Shown in pieces: positions 42,516 to 44,695 of a stretch of 44,695 nt of DNA (position 1 is its first letter; each line of letters starts with the position of its first letter). The translations under genes and the position numbers were made by a program. The stretch comes from Arthrobacter sp. ISL-5 (lineage in GTDB: Bacteria; Actinomycetota; Actinomycetes; Actinomycetales; Micrococcaceae): assembly GCF_018613835.1 (NCBI RefSeq), contig NZ_JAGGPM010000053.1, positions 1-44,695 of the forward strand, given 5' to 3'. The notes under the pieces were generated by a model. It was not told the origin of the DNA and made no database searches. It saw only the letters and a list, made by a program, of their open reading frames with translations.

Positions 42516-44085
42516 CTAGGAGCGCGGGTCAGTAGTCGGCCGGGTTCTTAAAACGCCGTGTGAATTGCCGGGGTGCGGGAGGGGTGGCTGGAAGAATCGG
42601 GAGTATGAATTCCGGTTCCCAGGATGGCCTTTTTGATGAAGCTCTCGTGGAGCGGGTGGAGCGTTTTGATGACGGGATCGTTGAGGCCGGCGCTGGTGTG
42701 AACAAGCGGTTCAAATCCTTTGAGCCGGACGCGGTGATGCTGGTCCCGCCGTCGCTGGATGAGTGGTTGCCGCAGAATCATCTGGCCCGGTTCATCGCTG
42801 ATCTGGTGTCCCGGGAGTTGGAGCGGGCGTGCGTGGACGTGGTCGCGTTCCGTTGGCTGGCCGGGCAGCAGGCACCGGATTTCCGGTCCATTGGCCGGTT
42901 CCGCAAACGCCATCTCGCGGCGTTGGGGAACGTGTTCCTGCAGGCGCTGGAACTCTGCCGGGCCGCGGGCATGGTCTCGTTGGGCCGGGTTGCCCTGGAC
43001 GGGACGAAGGTGCGGGCCAACGCGTCCCGGCGAAAGGCGATGAGCTACGGACGGCTGACCGAAAAACAGAGGATCCTCGCCGCGGAGGTCTCGGACATGC
43101 TCGCCGACGCCGAGGCCGTTGACAAGGATGAGGATGCCCGGTTCGGGGCGGACAAGCGCGGCGATGAGCTCCCGCCGGACCTGGCCGACCGTGAATCACG
43201 GCTGGCGAAGATGGCCGCGGCCCGCAAACAGCTCGAAGAGGACGCAGCAGCCAAAGCACGCAAGGAGGCGGAGCAGAAAGCCCGGGACCGCGGCGATGAC
43301 GACGGGACTGCTGCGGCCAAGGGTGAGGAAGCCGCGGCCAAAGCGGAGGTCAGACCGAGGGCCCAGCGCAATTTCACGGACCCCGATGCCCGGATCATGA
43401 AGACTGCAGACGGATCGTACCACTATTGCTACAACGCCCAGGCCGTGGTCGATGCCGACCATCAGGTCATCGTCGCCACCGATCTGAACAACATGGCAGT
43501 GGACGTGCAGCAACTGGTCCCGATGACCGAACGCACCGCCGAAACCCTGGGCCGGATGCCCGCCCAATGGACCATCGACGCCGGATACTGCTCAGCGGAA
43601 AACCTCGAACACGTCCGGCAGATCGAGGCCTCCAGCGAGGGCGGGACCGAGTTCTTCATCGCGACCGGCCGGCTCAAACTCGGCGAAAAGGTTCCCGAGA
43701 CGCCTCGGGGACGGATCCCGGTCAATGCCACATCCAAGGAACGCATGGCGAGGAAACTCAAAACCAAGAAGGGCCGGGCCGTTTACGCGCGGCGCAAGGC
43801 GATCATCGAACCGGTCTTCGGGCAAATCCACACCCGCCAGGGCAAACACGTACTCCTGCGCGGCCTCGAACAGGCCAAACACGAGTGGGAACTGATGGCA
43901 GGCTGTCATAACCTGCTGAAATTGTTCACTTTCAAAGGGAAAGCCGGTCTCAACGCGCCGGCCGGAGCCTAACCCACGGGCCAAGGCGGCCACGGCTGCC
44001 CGGCCATCAAGATGGCAACGTGTCACCGGTCAGTAGACAGGACCACTCCTGGATGACGGAAACCACTACCGCCCCACGCTCCTAG
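42516..44085 (+). mobile_element. IS1182-type insertion sequence flanked by CTAG
   Basis: Terminal repeats GAGCGCGGGTCAGTAGT (from 42520) and, on the other strand, GAGCGTGGGGCGGTAGT (to 44081) differ at three positions. Both ends are bordered by CTAG (42516-42519 and 44082-44085), consistent with a 4-bp palindromic target duplication of the kind known for IS1182-like elements. The element is about 1.57 kb with a single transposase gene. The clean ends suggest a recent insertion, although the transposase has an internal deletion. Confidence 0.65.
42605..43972 (+). CDS. IS1182-family transposase, internally shortened
   Basis: A 455-residue DDE transposase. Recognisable parts are the N-terminal MLVPPSLDEWLPQNHLARFI, PDFRSIGRFRKRHL, ALDGTKVRANASRRKAMSYG (first acidic residue), a lysine/alanine-rich coiled coil at about 165-255, the IS1182 segment NFTDPDARIMKTADGSYHYC YNAQAVVD, and the C-terminal RRKAIIEPVFGQIHTRQGKH. 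Relatives have about 45 more residues between LARFIADLV and SRELERACVDV, around a YxPxMMLKLLLYG-like segment. Here the two are joined in frame, so this copy has probably lost activity. Confidence 0.75.
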   Translation: MNSGSQDGLFDEALVERVERFDDGIVEAGAGVNKRFKSFEPDAVMLVPPSLDEWLPQNHLARFIADLVSRELERACVDVVAFRWLAGQQAPDFRSIGRFRKRHLAALGNVFLQALELCRAAGMVSLGRVALDGTKVRANASRRKAMSYGRLTEKQRILAAEVSDMLADAEAVDKDEDARFGADKRGDELPPDLADRESRLAKMAAARKQLEEDAAAKARKEAEQKARDRGDDDGTAAAKGEEAAAKAEVRPRAQRNFTDPDARIMKTADGSYHYCYNAQAVVDADHQVIVATDLNNMAVDVQQLVPMTERTAETLGRMPAQWTIDAGYCSAENLEHVRQIEASSEGGTEFFIATGRLKLGEKVPETPRGRIPVNATSKERMARKLKTKKGRAVYARRKAIIEPVFGQIHTRQGKHVLLRGLEQAKHEWELMAGCHNLLKLFTFKGKAGLNAPAGA

Positions 44086-44244
44086 TGGATGATGCGGGGC
44101 GACTCGTTGAATGGAGATCGCCGTTTTTGGCGTAGGGCATGAGGGGGTGGCACGAATGGACGGTCGAAGGCTTCCGTGTTGTGCCACCGCCCTGTTGCCT
44201 TACTGAAGGAGATCCGTTCCCTTCTTGCTCGTTTGAGACGAAGT

Positions 44245-44695
44245 TCAGTCGGTCAGGAACACCAGCACCTCACGGACGAACTCGTCGAGGTGCTGGAACA
44301 GGAACGCGTGCCGGCGTCGCTGTAGAGGACGAGTTTTGCGTTGGGGAGTTCCTGTACCGCGGCGTAGGAGCTGTAGGCGTCGATCATGACGTCGTGTGCC
44401 CCTCCGGCGTACAGCACCGGGGCGGTGATGGTCGCCAGGTCGCGCGCGACGTCGTCCCAGGGCGCGGCCAGCGTCGCTGTGATGGCCTCGAGCTGACCCA
44501 TCGCGGCATCCTGGGTGACCTGCGGGGCGCCCTCGGGCATCTCGGCTTGGATGCGTCCGAAGTGGTCGAGGCCCCTGGCGCGGGCTTCGTCGGTCTCGGG
44601 GTAGAACAGGTACAGAAGGTCCTCGAGGCCCGATCCGGGCTTCGTCATGATGGTGGCGACCCGTTCCGGCATTGCCGGCATGCCGGGCGCGGTGC
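44245..44695 (-). pseudogene. Alpha/beta hydrolase, frameshifted near its end (partial)
   Basis: The minus-strand frame entering from the right edge reads GRIQAEMPEGAPQVTQDAAM and ITAPVLYAGGAHDVMIDAYS, with the late catalytic-acid region of alpha/beta hydrolases. After LVLYSDAG one base is missing (near 44311). In the shifted frame the true end HAFLFQHLDEFVREVLVFLT D follows, containing the catalytic histidine, with a stop at 44245. As written the gene loses that histidine, so it is a pseudogene or a sequencing error. The N-terminal half is outside the window. Confidence 0.65.

Overview
The window is high-GC DNA from an actinobacterium, most like the Arthrobacter / Paenarthrobacter / Pseudarthrobacter group. 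The clues are base composition, GTG starts, one leaderless start, BTAD and GAF-winged-helix regulators, a KKCGH isocitrate lyase and MHS-family transporters. The genus is inferred from protein resemblance only. The region is a patchwork: intact operons alternate with IS remnants, toxin-antitoxin pairs, broken genes and repeats.

Layout. (1) 1-2.1 kb: tail of an IS3-type element, a helicase remnant, a HigB/HigA-like pair with a leaderless promoter, and a small zinc-motif protein. (2) 2.4-3.2 kb: a 107-bp repeat ending in a tRNA 3'-end-like core, a ~276-bp second repeat, and a degenerate tRNA. (3) 3.5-8.1 kb: 1-Cys peroxiredoxin divergent from a BTAD/SARP regulator, a broken lipoprotein gene, and a ribbon-helix-helix + AbiEii-type pair with a palindromic operator. 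(4) 8.2-9.2 kb: second copies of both repeats. (5) 9.4-29.0 kb: a catabolic island. It starts with decayed IclR and SDR genes. Next is an intact module of two membrane proteins (one DUF5058), an M20 amidohydrolase and a double-domain Lrp regulator. Then come a minus-strand operon (YciI-like protein, zinc alcohol dehydrogenase, KSTD-like flavoprotein), divergent LysR and IclR regulators, and a plus-strand operon (MHS symporter, Gfo/Idh/MocA oxidoreductase, OYE-type Fe-S flavoenzyme, TIM-barrel isomerase, KSTD-like flavoprotein, truncated aldo/keto reductase). The island ends at the third 107-bp repeat. (6) 29.4-41.5 kb: a C2-assimilation block: acetaldehyde dehydrogenase, adenylate kinase, acetyl-CoA synthetase, malate synthase, isocitrate lyase, zinc alcohol dehydrogenase and a GAF regulator. 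(7) 41.8-44.7 kb: IS110 remnant, an IS1182-type element flanked by CTAG, and a frameshifted alpha/beta hydrolase.

How it fits together. The C2 block encodes ethanol to acetaldehyde to acetate to acetyl-CoA and then the glyoxylate shunt; adenylate kinase would recycle the AMP made by acetyl-CoA synthetase. The catabolic island encodes uptake plus successive oxidation, isomerisation and reduction of an unidentified carbocyclic or glycosidic substrate. The three 107-bp repeats, each headed by a different palindrome and ending in an identical tRNA-like core, look like junctions left by integrative elements inserted one after another. They would bound cassettes of about 5.8 and 20.7 kb. No integrase gene is visible in the window, so that reading is inference.
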